Below are positions 50,552 through 63,453 of a DNA stretch of 64,000 nt, one piece after another. The DNA lies in contig DF239532.1 of NCBI GenBank assembly GCA_000507305.1, forward strand, positions 1-64,000, read 5' to 3'. A model generated the notes under the pieces. It did not search any database and was not told where the DNA came from. It saw only the letters and a program-made list of their open reading frames with translations. Each line of letters opens with the position of its first letter. The first letter of the stretch is position 1. This DNA comes from Breviolum minutum Mf 1.05b.01. Taxonomy: Eukaryota > Sar > Dinophyceae > Suessiales > Symbiodiniaceae. A program made the translations under genes and the position numbers.

Positions 50552-53264
50552 GATGTCATTCGCATTCCAGCTGATGTGTTGGAAGAGCTGACCCCAGAGC
50601 AGATCTGCCTGGCTCCAACCATCGCAACACGTCCCAAACACGTGCAAGTTCAAACACTGTGTTGTGAAGCAGTGAAGCAACGGAATGGAAAGGGTGCTAA
50701 AGTCGCGCAGCTTTTACTGTACTTTCAATACTCTCGTCATCAGAGAATTTACCTGCAAGCCTTCTCACATTCTATGGACCCTTTGAATTTCACGGATCCT
50801 CTTCAGGTCTGTGCTTATTTGCTGCTGGAGATTTTCGGAGCAAAGCTCAAGCCCGGTGATTCGGTGCTGCTCAATGCTGCACACCTTAGTGCTGCGGGAT
50901 CCTCGCTGTTTCTTGTTATATAAAGAGTGCACTTGTGAGACGCTATGACGCAGTGTGGATGTTGATCGTTTTTGGACCTTTGAGAGAATCTTGCTGACTG
51001 GTGCTGGTGCTGGCATACGAAAGGCTCGAAGCAAATACCCGATGACCATCCATACGAGGGTGAGCCAACCCAACTAAAGCTGGCCGGACAAACTCAAACA
51101 TGAAAGACACTCACAACTTACTTGAGAAAGCTTGCATGTAGAGACTCGGGATTATTGGTCCTGCTCTCCTGCCCTGTTTGAATCAAAATGCTTTGGAGAA
51201 GATCAATATGGTCTCTCGCAAGCTAAGATGGCTAGCAGGGCTTTTGCTAATTGAGGTTGCAGCTTTGCAAGCTCTTGAAATTGAAGCCTTTGTGTTTGCT
51301 GCCTTTGCCCGGAGCTCCCAAGCACTTGGTGAAGGGCGAGTATGGCTCCAAGAGTGCTTGGCAGGCACCCGGTTGACATTCCGAATGCGCTGCACACACT
51401 TTACTTCGATCAAGCAAGCAATTCTATGTCTGCTCATCACGATTGCGAACATTCGTGAACCTAACAGCTATTTGAAGGGGATGACTTTGCAAATATTGAA
51501 TCAAGGCTTATAGTCTTCCCAAAGAGTTGTCTAGATCTCGATCTGTTGTGCGAGGCTGCTAGGAGGAGGGTCACTTTGGATAGGTCTATTTCATTTGATC
51601 ATTTATGAGGCATATTGAACATTCAAGAGCCGCAGCTTGAATAAGCAGACTATTCCAACTGTGGATGCATTCTGAGAAGGTGCTAGGCTTTCTGGAAAGT
51701 ATAAACAAATCATCAACAGATCCACGTAGGGGAGTTCAGGGAGGATGTTGGCATTCCATGAACTTGGTACCTGCATGTGTCTGATTCCTGCAACGTCTCC
51801 ACAAGCGTTGATCTTCTCGACGGAGCTTGCGCTTCAGGATGCCGAGACTCGATCACAGCCAACCAAGAATGTGCAGAGTCAATACGAGCGCATCAGCGAG
51901 TGGTTGCTAACCATGGGCGCAGAAGAGGCCAGCCGACGCTCTGGAAAAGTGCAGCTCAATAAGCATAGGATAGCATGGCCTTTGTGCACTTGTGTAAGGT
52001 AGACGACAAGAAGCTTGCTCATACTCTTTGGTCACAATTCTTCAGGTTGCAGCACACATTTGCCTTGTAAAGAATAGTAAAGAATCTGCATTTTCGCCCT
52101 CTGAATGTTGGATCTTGCTGGCTTTCCGGCCTCCTCTTTGTTTAGGACCTTCAACGCTAGTAGGCAACTGTATGTTTTCTTTGCAATGGTTTGCAAATAT
52201 TTGCAAAACAATTTACTTACAGGAAGTCTCTATTCTGGATCTTGAACCAAAACAGTTTTAGCGTTGGCTCTGTCGGCTCTCTATTTCAAAGAGTGTGTCA
52301 AGCTTTCAAAAGTTTTCAAATCAGTAGGCTTACATTCCTGGGAGCACATCTTTCTTGTTTTCCCTTTGATCTCGTGGATCTATCGCAATTTTGTGATATG
52401 CAATTGTCACAACATACATTTCCAAGATTCTCTATGTGCATCGTTGATTTCAAAGGTCTTCCCAGATGCTGTCGCGCTTCTGCGCTGGCGTGACCGCAAC
52501 CAACGTATGTTGCCCAAACTGGCCTTGGATGGCATTGTAGCGGCCTTGGAGGTGTTCTCAATTCAGAAATCAGTCAAAGGCAATTGTATGTCTGAGCAGT
52601 GCATCTCTATTTTTTGGGTTCATATTCACCAACACTCGCTAATGCTGCATTCGCATGCGTGTACCGTGACAATCGAGTAAGCAAGACTGTGCCATAGCAT
52701 GGCAAGATAAGAGACCGACACCCACTGTCCAGAGGCGGTAGGCAATCCAGATGCCCACAATCCACGACTGTTCCGGTAACAGTTCCCTGTAGACTATATT
52801 TCACTGATTGCCCGTTGGAAGCTTCCATTCACCTGCCTTCTGAGGCTACGAGGGATTCAGCTGAGCAGCTTATCCACTGTTTGCAGCCAGGGGACAAGGA
52901 TAAGTTGCTTTGCGCCCTCATTCCACTGTTTCTACTTCCCTTTTTCATCATTTTTCATCATTTCTTCTCTTTGCTCGCAAGAAATGATGCTCACTAGAAT
53001 CACTAGAATCACTAGAATCCTCGCTAGCTTCGCAGAATAGTTCAGTCTGATCTCAGTCATGTGCCATATGTGCTTCTTAAAGCTTGAAACCAGGATGCCC
53101 AAATGGTCGTGTATGGCCACGGCGTTCAGCAACCGATCGAGATTGCACCACCCCTCTTGGCAGCATGGGGAAGCTTGGAGAAGAGATCGGCGGGGACAGA
53201 GGGAGCAGAGGTAGCATAGAACGGTTTGCCAAGCACATTCTGATGGCTGGGTATTTCATGTTCN

Positions 53265-53297
<33 letters not shown>

Positions 53298-54568
53298 CCC
53301 TACTACTACTACCCCTACTACTACTACCCCTACTACTACTACCCCTACTACTACGACGACTACTACGCCTCCTCGACCATGGGGATATTTTGGAACGAAA
53401 TGTGATATGCAAATTGGCTATCCTGGGAGAGACCATCTGGACACTTCTCCCCAGCACAACCACCAAGCCCAGGCGGAAGCCTGATTGGTTTCAACATTGC
53501 TCGCTGGGTCCATGCTCTTTCTGCGAACGTCACCCGGTCAGATTTTGGGCCCTCCAAGTGTAGGGCTCTGCAACTTTCCCTGCATCATCAGTAAGATTAA
53601 AGCGATCTTTTGTACAGAAACACATTTTGGAAACCCCGACTGCTTCGGAAGAATGCACTCAACGCTCCATGGGCGCTAAAAGAAACGAGTCATGAGCATT
53701 TCTTAGCCTCATGTAGGTTGGCTTCGGGTATGAGAAGCCATCCTGTAGGTGTTCGTGTCTCCGAAAGGAGCTTCAGCAGGAAAGCCGGGACAGCCCAGTT
53801 TGACATGCTCGCTCTGCGAGGCCAAAAAAATGATGGCAGTCATGGAAAACATTACCAAATTGGTCCGTGCCAACAAGTTCACCTTGGACACTGCGCCTTG
53901 TCAAGGTGGATTTGATAGGCTGGTGGTTGTTGCAGTCGTTGCATCATGCTTTCTCTTTCGAGGAATGTATGACTTGTACTTGAATTGTCAAAATGGTTTC
54001 ATTCATTTTGTATAAATTTGTATATGTGAATACAGTATATACACAAACCTATATGAACGACCTATGAACAGCCAGCCAGTTCATGTTTCATGTTTACTTG
54101 GGTTTGAAAGCTTCTTTGATCGTTTTCCCAGCATCGTTCTTCTGCTGATGCTGATCTGAGCTGACACTGTTTGTACTTTGGTTTGTTGCACAGGCAGAGG
54201 CACAAATCCAGTCAGCTGATGGATCACATGCAGCAGCGGAAGCGTTTGCCAGTCTTGATTGTACGTACACTTTATACATATCTTTAACGTCGCAAAGACA
54301 CCTCTCTCTAGACAGGTCTTTGTTGTGTCCACAATAGACAAATCTTACATGCGCCCGCAATGCTCAGACCCTGTAAGAAACACCCTTCGAAGCTTTGTAG
54401 CCCAAGGTGCTTTACAAAGTGGGTGAAGATGCAATCAGCGATGCCTTCGGCCGTGCAGCAGATGCATCTGACAGTGCGCAAGTGGTTTTGATTTTCCCCA
54501 CTTTGCGGGAGGAGTACCTTGCCTGCAACTGGGGTATAAGACGTATATTTTCCACCATAACTGCTTGA
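50552..54568 (+). CDS. MECR: Mitochondrial-type trans-2-enoyl-CoA/ACP reductase (MECR/ETR-like), 5' end missing
   Basis: MECR/ETR1 reduces 2-enoyl thioesters with NADPH in mitochondrial fatty-acid synthesis and belongs to the medium-chain dehydrogenase fold. Ordered exons match it: 50552 to about 50640 (RIPADVLEELTPEQICLAP); 50807 to about 50913 (AYLLLEIFGAKLKPGDSVLLNAA, the conserved LQPGDSVIQNA region before the nucleotide-binding loop); 51838-51927 (YERISEWLLTMGAEEA, the region around LKSLGAEHV); 52456-52536 (LLRWRDRNQRMLPKLALDGI, near PRLALNCVGG); 52845 to about 52898 (SAEQLIHCLQPGDK); about 53790-53905 (MAVMENITKLVRANKF); 54407-54568 (AISDAFGRAADASDSAQVVLIFP, then stop). A GC donor follows 51927. 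The N-terminal third with the substrate-binding Tyr and the glycine-rich loop are not firmly located. A possible extra exon lies near 51250. Confidence 0.75.
53265..53360. repeat. (CTA)n microsatellite with CCC interruptions
   Basis: CTA units are interrupted by CCCTA about every 15 bases (five times). A single N at 53264 precedes it. It lies in an intron of the reductase gene. Confidence 0.9.
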
Positions 54569-55119
54569 CTTGGAGATAACTTGTTTTAGTGCAAACAGGG
54601 TCTGTCGCGGATACACACCCTGGAGGAATCCCTTCAAAACTCAATAATGTTCGGATGTTTTTGCTGCAGATGCGCCGGCTTCGAAGGGTTTCTGAAAATG
54701 TACTTTCTTTTCCATTCAGCAGTCAACGCATATGAACGTCACCATTGTAGATCGCTCGAACAATTCTTCAAAACTTGTTTGCATTCTCTAAGGCTGCAGA
54801 GCAATCCTGAACCTATGGATGATCTACCCCGTGGAGCTGCTGCCAAGGAACTGACGTGTGGCAATTTAATCCTTGCTATTTGATAATATTTGATACCCAG
54901 TGGTGTGGGAAGTGACTGCAGAGATAGGTAGTTTTGCCAGCTTTTGACAGTCCACATTCAAAATCTACTGTGAAGATCCTTGAAGGACCTTTCATTTTCA
55001 ATACTGTATTCCTTTTAACAGAGTCAAATTTGTGAGAAAATTTCCTGTGTGTTGCATAATCACGTTGCATACACTGGCTGCATGAGACTCCGTTTATTCG
55101 CTGTCAGAAAATGTCACAA

Positions 55120-56425
55120 ACTGCAGGGTCCAGATGGTGCGAAGAAGAAGGAGGAGGACAGGAAAGGGTCAGGTGTTCAATGGTGTTCCAGTGTTCAAGC
55201 TAAGTTCTTGCTGATAATTCAGTGAGTTTGGGCGACATCAACGAAGCTTCCAGGAAACTTGCGAACAAATAGCTTGTTGGCAGTGACAGGAAGAGCGCGA
55301 GAAGCTGAAGGAGGACTGGCTCAAGCTGCTCTTCACAGATCCTTGACTTTTTCTTGGCTTATGATGGCCTATGGTTTTGCAAGGGTTGTTATATGTTGCT
55401 ATGATTTGCTATGCACCTTCTGGGATACGTGTTGATAAGCATGATTTGAACCTCATCGCACTGATTATCTGCACGAGAACTAAGGATCGTAGTGTGGCTG
55501 CCGGCGCACCTGAAGGTCCTTTGCCCAGTGTCTTGGAGCTTGGCGACCAGAGGCGGCTGCCAACGTCACACTCTTTTGGATGATGCACGAATGCACTCGT
55601 GAGTTCACTTTGGTGCCTTCAGCATGGTATACTCGGAACTATGCAAGCCATGCTTGTGTGAAGGCGTCCAGAATCTTTGGTCGTTTGGGTTGGCGACAAT
55701 CCAAAGTCTGAGAACGTTGCCCTGAAGGCCACCTGGAAAAAAGCACTGAAGGCATGACAGTGATAGTGAAGGGTTCGAAGTGCAACAAATCACTTGAGCC
55801 CTGGGACCTCGTAGTTGCAAGAAGCAAACTGGATACTCACGATTGCTAGGAAAAGGTCCATGCAGTCATCTTGTCTGATCGTGATAAAATTTGGATTTGT
55901 CTTGGAAGAATCCTGAATTGTTGGCTTGCATAATGGAATCTGATTCTGCCTAGCAGCATGGTATTTGCATGTATCTGCAGTATGACATTTGTGCTGATCA
56001 TTCCCGAAAGAAAAGATGTGAATGTAAACACATGGAAAACATCGATCTCAAGCACGAAGCATGCATACAAGTCAGGACATCTCCAATGTGCTGGGCAAAG
56101 CCGGTTTGGTGTCTCTCTCGTGGTCACAGCATCCTGCTGGTGAAGGAATGCTCGAGTTTGAGGCGAAGAAGAAAAGTCAAGGTAAATCCCTGCATTCATC
56201 AATGCTGGCATGTGCCTTTGTTCCTTCTTTCCTTCATTCCCTCCTTCTGTAGTTCGTTCGTTCATAAAATGGTTTTTTGTTCTTTTAGCCGGGGCAAAGA
56301 TTGTGTTGATCCAGCGGAAGTACACGTTCCATCCATGCACACACACACACAGGTGTCCTCCAGCGAAGTCACTGATGGCTCCTGGTACATGCGCAACCGA
56401 CAATCCTTTGAGAATGAGGCAGGTG
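55120..56425 (+). CDS. Candidate exon series of an unidentified gene
   Basis: Several + strand segments look coding and have plausible AG|G borders: about 55125-55170 (GPDGAKKKEEDRK), 55287-55340 (EEREKLKEDWLKLLF), about 55490-55575 (VAAGAPEGPLPSVLELGDQRRL), 56076-56181 (DISNVLGKAGLVSLSWSQHPAGEGMLEF, donor GTAAAT) and 56353-56422 (VSSSEVTDGSWYMRNRQSFENEA). Whether they form one gene, or belong to the hydrolase-like gene downstream, cannot be decided from the sequence alone. No family is recognised. Confidence 0.4.
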
Positions 56426-56852
56426 GGATCAAGTCACGAGGATTGGTTTTGCTGTACATAGGCTATGTTGAAAGATCGAAACAATATACTGTGTAATAAA
56501 GTGAAGTAATACATATCTAATTATCCAGACGCAATATATACAAACTAGTGATCAGTATTTATGAAAGATTGCTTCATGTCCCCACTGCGTCGCGATCCTT
56601 AAGATGAGCAAACTTTAGGACCTCCAGCCTCATCAGCTCTTACCTAACCCCAAGACATCCAAGACACCCGAATGCGTCCTTCTCCGATTTGTGAAGTGGT
56701 AAGTCCAATGAGCTTGATCGCTTGATTGCAGTTGTTTTCGAACCAACCCTGACAAAACGCATCCTCCTAGACTTTAAGAATGTTTGACCTGGACTATGTG
56801 AAACATGTACTGTACCCGTTTGAACCGTTTTGTGTCGTTTGTTTTGCCTCAG

Positions 56853-59740
56853 GACCTAGACATGTTGCACGATGTGGAGGTCTTGGGCCGTTCCTTAGTC
56901 GAAGCCCTGGAGCCAAAGCTCAAGCAAAGCGGAGCCTCGGCGAGAGCGAGAACGAATCCAACGATTCATTGCGAGTTTCAGTTTTTTTTGCCATATCAAA
57001 CTGAGATACTGACTATTTGACTATTTCATAGTCAACTTTTTTTTGATTTACACTGACTACACTCTATTGGTTCGCTTGGCTTGACGGAATTTTCACTACT
57101 CTTTGCCCTGGCAGGCCTTGGATGGAAGAATGTGATCTTGTGCGGCTTTGGCAAGGGCGCTGGGGTGGCCTTATATGCAGCACTCATGAAGCTGATCCCA
57201 CAGCCGGTGGGGATCTGCCGTTTTGAAGCGGTTGACTTTTGTAAAAATTGGAGAACGTACGTTGATTTGCCGAGAAATTGGCAGCAAATTTCAAACGACT
57301 TCTTGCGTAGATCCATCACGATCCACCCATCTTCACGTTTCCTGGCCCTGAAGGTGTCTGCGATGATCTTCTTCAGTCCAATTGTGCCTGAGATGCAAAG
57401 TGGACTCCTTCGCACCGAAATCGCTGTCCAGCTTATTGCTATCCTCCATCCTAATCGTTCCATTTCAGACTGAAATTTCCGTGTCATGGCTCTCCCAACC
57501 ACGCCAGATTGGCCAGCAAGTGCAAGCAGTGTCTCTGACTTCCGGATTTCTATGTTGCAAAGTAGTCCATTACGCAGAAGCAATAAAGGCTGGCGGCCTC
57601 ACCTTCTCATTTGAGAGACTCACCCGTCTGTCCCACACAAAATGCTCACCCCTTCTTTGACGGAGTATATACACCTTCCATCATCGGCACTGGCAAAAGA
57701 CAGATCAATCAGAGCGGCGTTGCTGTCAAATCTTATCGTTTGCCTTGGGAACTTCTGCATCGCTCAGTTCGATTTCTTTCTGACCAAACAATGCGGAGAC
57801 CTCCTTGACCATGATTGATGAAACATGTTGTGGAACATAGGCCCGGGATGGCCAAGGTTTGTGCACCGCTTTCACTCACATAGAGCGCTATACTTCTCAT
57901 ATGATAGACAGTACACGAGTACTATTTCTCAGATTCTGTTTCATTTTGAGAACGCTTTTTGTGGTTGGTCTGAAAAGCTTTTTTGGGGAAGTGGTACTGT
58001 AGTGTTGCTAAGGTGGCATTCCCAGGGTACATGGCAGAACGCCTTGGCAGCATGACACGCGACACAAAGACCGTTGGACCACCCAGCTTGGGCATAGGAG
58101 CACGAATGATGATGGAGGTGACAGCAACAAGAGATAGATAGACAAAGATCACTAATCTTGGGAAGTGAGCAATGAGCCCCCCAAACATATGTGGGACAGT
58201 AAGTATATAAATAGTTTCAATATTTGTTTTTGTATTGGGTTTAGTATCGGTGACTTCGGTCCTTACTCCTGATTGCTCCGTGTGCATTCATTTAGTTACA
58301 AATTGATTAGGAAAGAAATGAATGAACAGGAAATGGAAAGCACATGAACGGAATGAAATCGAATGGGCATGTTAGGAAATGAAAGGAACCCAAACAAATA
58401 TTAAAGAAATTAAGTCATTCTGGTGGTTGAGCAGAGTAGAAAACGAATTTCCATACCAAACTGGATGGACATCATCACGGTTTGCAAGAATTTAACATGA
58501 AAAAAACATCAGGTTTGAAGGGTTCAAAAAGGGGGACAAGTAAGGAGTTATTTGATGTTATTTGAAAATCAGGCCCCGCAAAGTTGGATAGCTTCTTTAC
58601 TATCCGATCCATTGTATGAATCACTTCAGCACCGTCAGACCACTTTATTCACTACCCCTTTACTCGATGGTTGTCAATGTTGTAGTCAAGTTGTAGAATT
58701 TGCAAGATCATCACCGGACATCTGAGGACTTAAGCCTGGTATGCTAGGCCTTTCGTAACTATCTAAAATTCTGTCAAATACTGAATAAGGGGTGAATGTG
58801 GTCGAAGCTGAAGCCATTGTGTACACATTCATGGGAACACAGCAATTTAGAGAGTAGTTGGTATCGTTCAGTAGGAAGTTGTCAGGTAGAACCCTTGACT
58901 TTGCTTCCCATTCTGAAAGCAACAACAGATTTATTTGTCCTCGTGTCTGATGCAAAGGTCTCCTTCACATCATGCTGTGTTGCAAACATATTTTTGCATG
59001 TTGGCTGGGAATTCACCACTGTAATCTGAAGACGGAGAGTCCTCCTGTGCCTTTACTCACCTGCCTCCCCAGGTGAAGACATTCATTGTTTGGGGCAACC
59101 GCAACAAGTCTACTCCAGGTGGCTGCGAGTTTGTTATGGGGCAGGACAATGCATTGTGGGACTTCGGACATGATAGGGCTTAGGCTCATGTATATAGGCA
59201 GAATCCAGAGATTTGAAAAGGGCATCAATTTCCACTCTCCACCATCAGCCAAAACTAACGTCAAGCCTGTGGAGGCCTGCTTTTTGACTTTTGACTTTGT
59301 GGGACTCAGAATGGTTCCTTTGGTTCTTTGGGCCAGGTTCCTATCGCCAACTTTTGGCACAGGCACTTCGTAAAGCGCCTGAGGTGCAATCAACTCCACT
59401 CATCCTGACGTGGCAGTGGTTTGTTGTTGCCTTGGAGTGCTTCACGTTCAAATTTCATGTTCGTTTATGTTCTTTCCACAAAGTCCCATGTCAGATCCTC
59501 AAGAGAACTGTACTGCTTTCAATAGATCCACTTTAACTATTCATTTTATTTGGTTGGAAGGATTTGGATTGGAAAGACCCACTGACATTCAGCAGAGCGC
59601 ATTTACCGCAAGGGAGACTGTTACAAACCAGCTTCTATTGAACTGCACAGGTCCATTTGACTCCGGACACTCTGCCAGAGGGAGACCACACCTTCGACGT
59701 GCCTGGAACCGTCACGAGAAAGGCTTTGCTGATCAAATAA
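56853..59740 (+). CDS. Alpha/beta-hydrolase-like protein, 3' part
   Basis: Exons: 56853 to about 56935 (DLDMLHDVEVLGRSLVEALEPKLK); 57115-57206 (GWKNVILCGFGKGAGVALYAALM, a nucleophile-elbow-like G-F-G-K-G with Lys where Ser is usual); 59074-59119 (VKTFIVWGNRNKSTPG); 59337-59383 (SYRQLLAQALRKAPE, joined in phase 1); 59651-59740 (VHLTPDTLPEGDHTFDVPG, ending KALLIK and TAA). The GDHTF segment fits the catalytic His region of alpha/beta hydrolases, and the WG.RN strand fits the acid residue region. The missing Ser in the elbow suggests either a non-enzymatic member or a misjudged elbow. Earlier exons may lie upstream. An AATAAA overlaps the stop, though dinoflagellates do not generally rely on it. 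Confidence 0.6.
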
Positions 59741-59759
59741 AATGAGTAGAACCTTCTGT

Positions 59760-62060
59760 TACAACGACATACTAGTAGTTACAGTTACGTTGGCAATAAT
59801 GGTAGTTACAGTGACAGAGATGGTAGTTACAGCGATTCAAGCGGTAATTACCTCGACACTCTCGGGCAATTCGCAGTTTATACAAGGGCAGACCTTGCAG
59901 TTTGTTGTGCTGCGTAATGGCTCCCAGGAAAGAATTTCAGATGGCTCCCAGGAAAGGATGCGTAACAAACCTTGTCATAAGCTGTGAACAATCGATTCAT
60001 TGCAGAAGGAAGGCTGGAAATTCTGATCAGTAAAGTATAGATGTGGACTAGCGGAGATGCCGCCTGAGTAACTATAGCTACACTTTATACTCTATTTCAT
60101 GTAGCTGTATCCTTTCTGCAGAACCTGGGTTGAGAGCAAAACAGGAATAACTAGAATGAAGCTGGCAACAACAAGCAAACTATATAAAGTGCAAAACCAA
60201 AAATACGGCGGAGGAGTCGCTGCTGAGACGCACTGACGGTTTATTTTTCGCTTTACCTGAAAATTATCCTGTTATGTAATTGACCGTTGGGTATCTTTCG
60301 AAAGGGAAACAGGAGGAAGGAATGAGACTTGGCCGCCACTTGAGTGAACAATGCATGAGCACTCCATGAGCATGGCTTTGCCCTGAGGTGAAGAGCTTTG
60401 GGGTGTTCAGCTCTTTGTTGCCTTTGTGCCTACCCCGATAAGTCGATTGTGACGATGTCGACAGTTCTATGAGCCGCGGGAAATTGGAAGCTCCCACGCG
60501 GCCCATGCAACGAAAGGGCTCGTGGGAAGCTGGTTTTGAGATCCATTTGGACAACTTGAGGATTAATGTCTCAGCAATGACAACGTGCATACACAGTGAG
60601 ACCAATTGTGCACAAAACGCAGTCCCTACCGTACTTTGTTGCAATCCAAACAAAACTACTCTTTAGTGGATGCACAGAGCTCTCTTCTTTTCCTCAGGAG
60701 CATGTTTGTGCAGCCCATTTGAAACCATTGGAGGAGGTGCCGAAGCAGAGGAACGAACCCTCCCATCTTTGATCTAGAGCTGGTTTCCCTGAAAATTATA
60801 TTGAATTCATCACCAAACTTGAGAGATTGTAGTACACATGGTGGGAGGGCTTTCATCTCTTCCTGAGCCGCGACTCGCGAGAGTCAGTGAGTCAAAAGGG
60901 TAGCTGGTTTGGGGACGGCCGGTTTGCTTTGTGGAGCATGGGTTGGGCCCATTTCTATGCTACAGTGGAAATACGTGGAAATGATCTCTTGCATTTTCTC
61001 CTTCCATGCTACTTCCGCCCATCCTCCCAATGCCAACCCAGCAAGTTCTGAATTGAGTACTTATTAGAAGCTGGTCCATTGGTTTCTTCAACCAAGCTTT
61101 GATTCATGTGGGCATATGCGGCCATATTTTGATCAAATAGCATCAGTTTCTAGCTGAAGCTTATGGGAAGTGCTGTGCAGACATGTGCAGACGCTGTTTT
61201 GTGTAAGGACCGCAATTGCATGAGAAGACCTCAACGCAATTGGCCATTATCAATCATCAAGCGGGACCCTCAGAATAAGGGAGCTGAGGGAGCGGGGGAG
61301 CGTGCTCAACAATGCTGTGACTACATGCAACCTTTCCGAATGATTGCTTGAATCAGCAGCTTCCCACATGATGAACAGTGTATGGATTTACGGGACAGAT
61401 TCTAGAATTCGAAGCGCGATCATGAACAGCAGCACTTTCCTACCAACCTTTTGCCCCAATGGCTTTCAGGTGGAAGAAATGCGCAAGATGCACTTCAATG
61501 GCGCTCACAGCGTGTGAGACTTACAAGCCGAACAAGGTCAAACGCGGTTTCTCCAATTCAAGACAAGCCTTCCATGTGACTTGAGATGTCGTAGCATGGA
61601 ATACTTTGGACAATGTTTCAAAGTTTCATTGTATATTATGTTATGCATTAGAATTTCTCACACGCAGGTCCCATTTTCACTTCTTGTCTGCAATGCAGAT
61701 GTTTTCCTTCGAGCCTTCAATGTAGCCTTAAAAGTAAGTTATTTTGATTTGCACCGAATTACTGTGCGAATTTGCGTTTTCCCAAACGTTTTCCCAAACG
61801 TTCCTTACGGGTTTGACGGCTCGGTAATTTGTCAAGCCAAGCCTAAGGCTCAGATGGAGCCCCAAAGCAGGACTTCCAGGTTAGAGGGCTTTGGTTTTGA
61901 AGTTTCTTTTACAGGGTATGAAGATCAACATTTTCCCTGTTCCCAAGTTTTCCACAAGTGTGAAGTATGAACGTAAGCCTCAACTACAAAGCCAGAACTT
62001 TTTTTGTGGCCCGCATGTGTTTTCCAACACAGGTTCAGTCGATTCAAACTTTCTTGACAG
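59760..62060. other. Mostly non-coding; a few possible exons
   Basis: A possible exon lies at about 61472-61518 (VEEMRKMHFNGAHSV). A run of GTAGTTACAG-like repeats lies at 59770-59850. No other gene was recognised. Confidence 0.4.
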
Positions 62061-62204
62061 ATTCAGATGCAGAATTTTGCTGGAGCGAGTACCAAAGACG
62101 ATGATGATGATGATGATGATGACGACGAGTTTTTTCAGTTTATCGTGGCGGAACAAGCAATGACGTCATGGATACCTGATACCTCCAATACCAAGCTGCT
62201 TTGA
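62061..62204 (+). CDS. Terminal exon of an unidentified gene with a poly-Asp tract
   Basis: After an AG acceptor (CTTGACAG) the frame reads IQMQNFAGASTK, about ten Asp from a GAT/GAC repeat, EFFQFIVAEQAMTSWIPDT, and stops at 62202-62204. The 47 codons keep frame across the repeat. The upstream exons are not firmly located, so the protein cannot be named. Confidence 0.5.
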   Translation: MQMQNFAGASTKDDDDDDDDDDEFFQFIVAEQAMTSWIPDTSNTKLL

Positions 62205-62437
62205 TCCTGCCTCCGCCTGGCGGCTCAAAATTGCAGCAATGAGAGTGGAACAAATGCAATCAGTACCTTTGCAGCATGCGAGATTATGTCTACATATATG
62301 TTACAGTCATAAATATTATATTATATATACATGTATCGCATTATGCCATATTGATGTAATAGTTAAGTTGCACACAGGCACATGTACGTGCATTATCGGA
62401 GTAATCCAGGTTGGGTACAAAGCAATCTACATCTAGC

Positions 62438-62590
62438 ATTGCAATGGGAAAGCTTTCTGTGCGGTGCGAATTTGTGGATGGCTCCAGCAGCAAATTTTGG
62501 GAGTGTGCCTAGGAAAATGGATTGGGGAGCATGTTGCACCGGTTTAGGGAACGAGCAAGGCGCTCAACAAGCATTGAAGTGTAGTAGTGG
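62438..62590 (+). pseudogene. Weak WGR-domain-like fragment
   Basis: One frame reads MGKLSVRCEFVDGSSSKFWECA, a TAG, then ENGLGSMLHRFRERAR. The FVDGSSSKFWE part followed by a basic RFG-like segment is reminiscent of WGR domains found next to PARP domains. The in-frame stop and the lack of a clear GRIG motif make it a decayed piece or a chance match. Confidence 0.25.
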
Positions 62591-63129
62591 AAACAGCTAC
62601 CAGGAGGATTAAACTGTTCTGGAAGTGAAAGCTCCGGCCTCAGAGGAAGATTTTCTATGTTGGTGCATACGAGTTTTTGATGGCATGCTCGCTAGAGTGT
62701 CTTGGTCGTTAGTTGAATGTGAGATTAGATCTGTAAGCCCAACACTGGGTCTCCGAAAATTGCAGCCTTTGCGATGACTATGTAGGTGCCCAAAATGGAG
62801 ATTCCGTCACCTCAAGCCATGGCAAGATTGGAGGTGGCCCGCTCTCTTAGCTTGTTTGAGTAGCCGAGCTAGAGTTTTGCCCCGACAAAACACTACGAGC
62901 ATGTAAAGCATTGTGTAGTTTTGTTTCAGAGATTGCATTCGGAAAGCTTTGTAGCCTTGAAACTTGCAATTCGAAAAACCATTGGTATGAATTCCATACA
63001 TTCATTTGTAGTGGCCCACCAGCGTGCTACAGTGCTTCAATGCAGAAAACTATGTAAATAGTCACTATATATTGTATATGTTTCTAATCACCCATGACTG
63101 TGTGACCGCAGTCAACTTCGAGGCTCTGT

Positions 63130-63453
63130 ATGCCAAATCAGCTGGCTGTTGGGGCCGCAGGTGGATCATTTTCCACCTTAATCTTAGGATTGGTAAGACA
63201 CTTACTAGAGGACCGGGGTTCCCCTTTCCCAATCCCTGAGTGTTTGTGCCCTGACAGTGACTGGCCAGCAGAGCTTCTTGAGGAACCTAAGGTGAAAGTG
63301 TTTTTCTGCGGTTTGCTGATTGGCATTGCTCTTGGCCCCTGCTTGGATCTTATCTGGTTGCTGCGACAACGCTGGCGGCGGTTCGTGGCTTCTTTGGTGG
63401 CTTCAAGTTCTCCAGCGTCTACTTCAAGGACGCTCTACAAGGTGCATGAGTGA
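63130..63453 (+). CDS. YR retroelement copy B, ORF1 membrane protein
   Basis: This 107-residue frame has the same layout as the ORF at 21780: a Met with a Gly/Ala/Ser-rich start, a variable middle, a hydrophobic span (VFFCGLLIGIALGPCLDLIWLL, given here only as its key residues Leu/Ile/Gly), and the tail TLYKVHE matching PLYKLL. Its stop overlaps the next start by eight bases (ATGAGTGA). A GCAG lies about 20 nt upstream of the ATG, as in copy A. Confidence 0.6.
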   Translation: MPNQLAVGAAGGSFSTLILGLVRHLLEDRGSPFPIPECLCPDSDWPAELLEEPKVKVFFCGLLIGIALGPCLDLIWLLRQRWRRFVASLVASSSPASTSRTLYKVHE

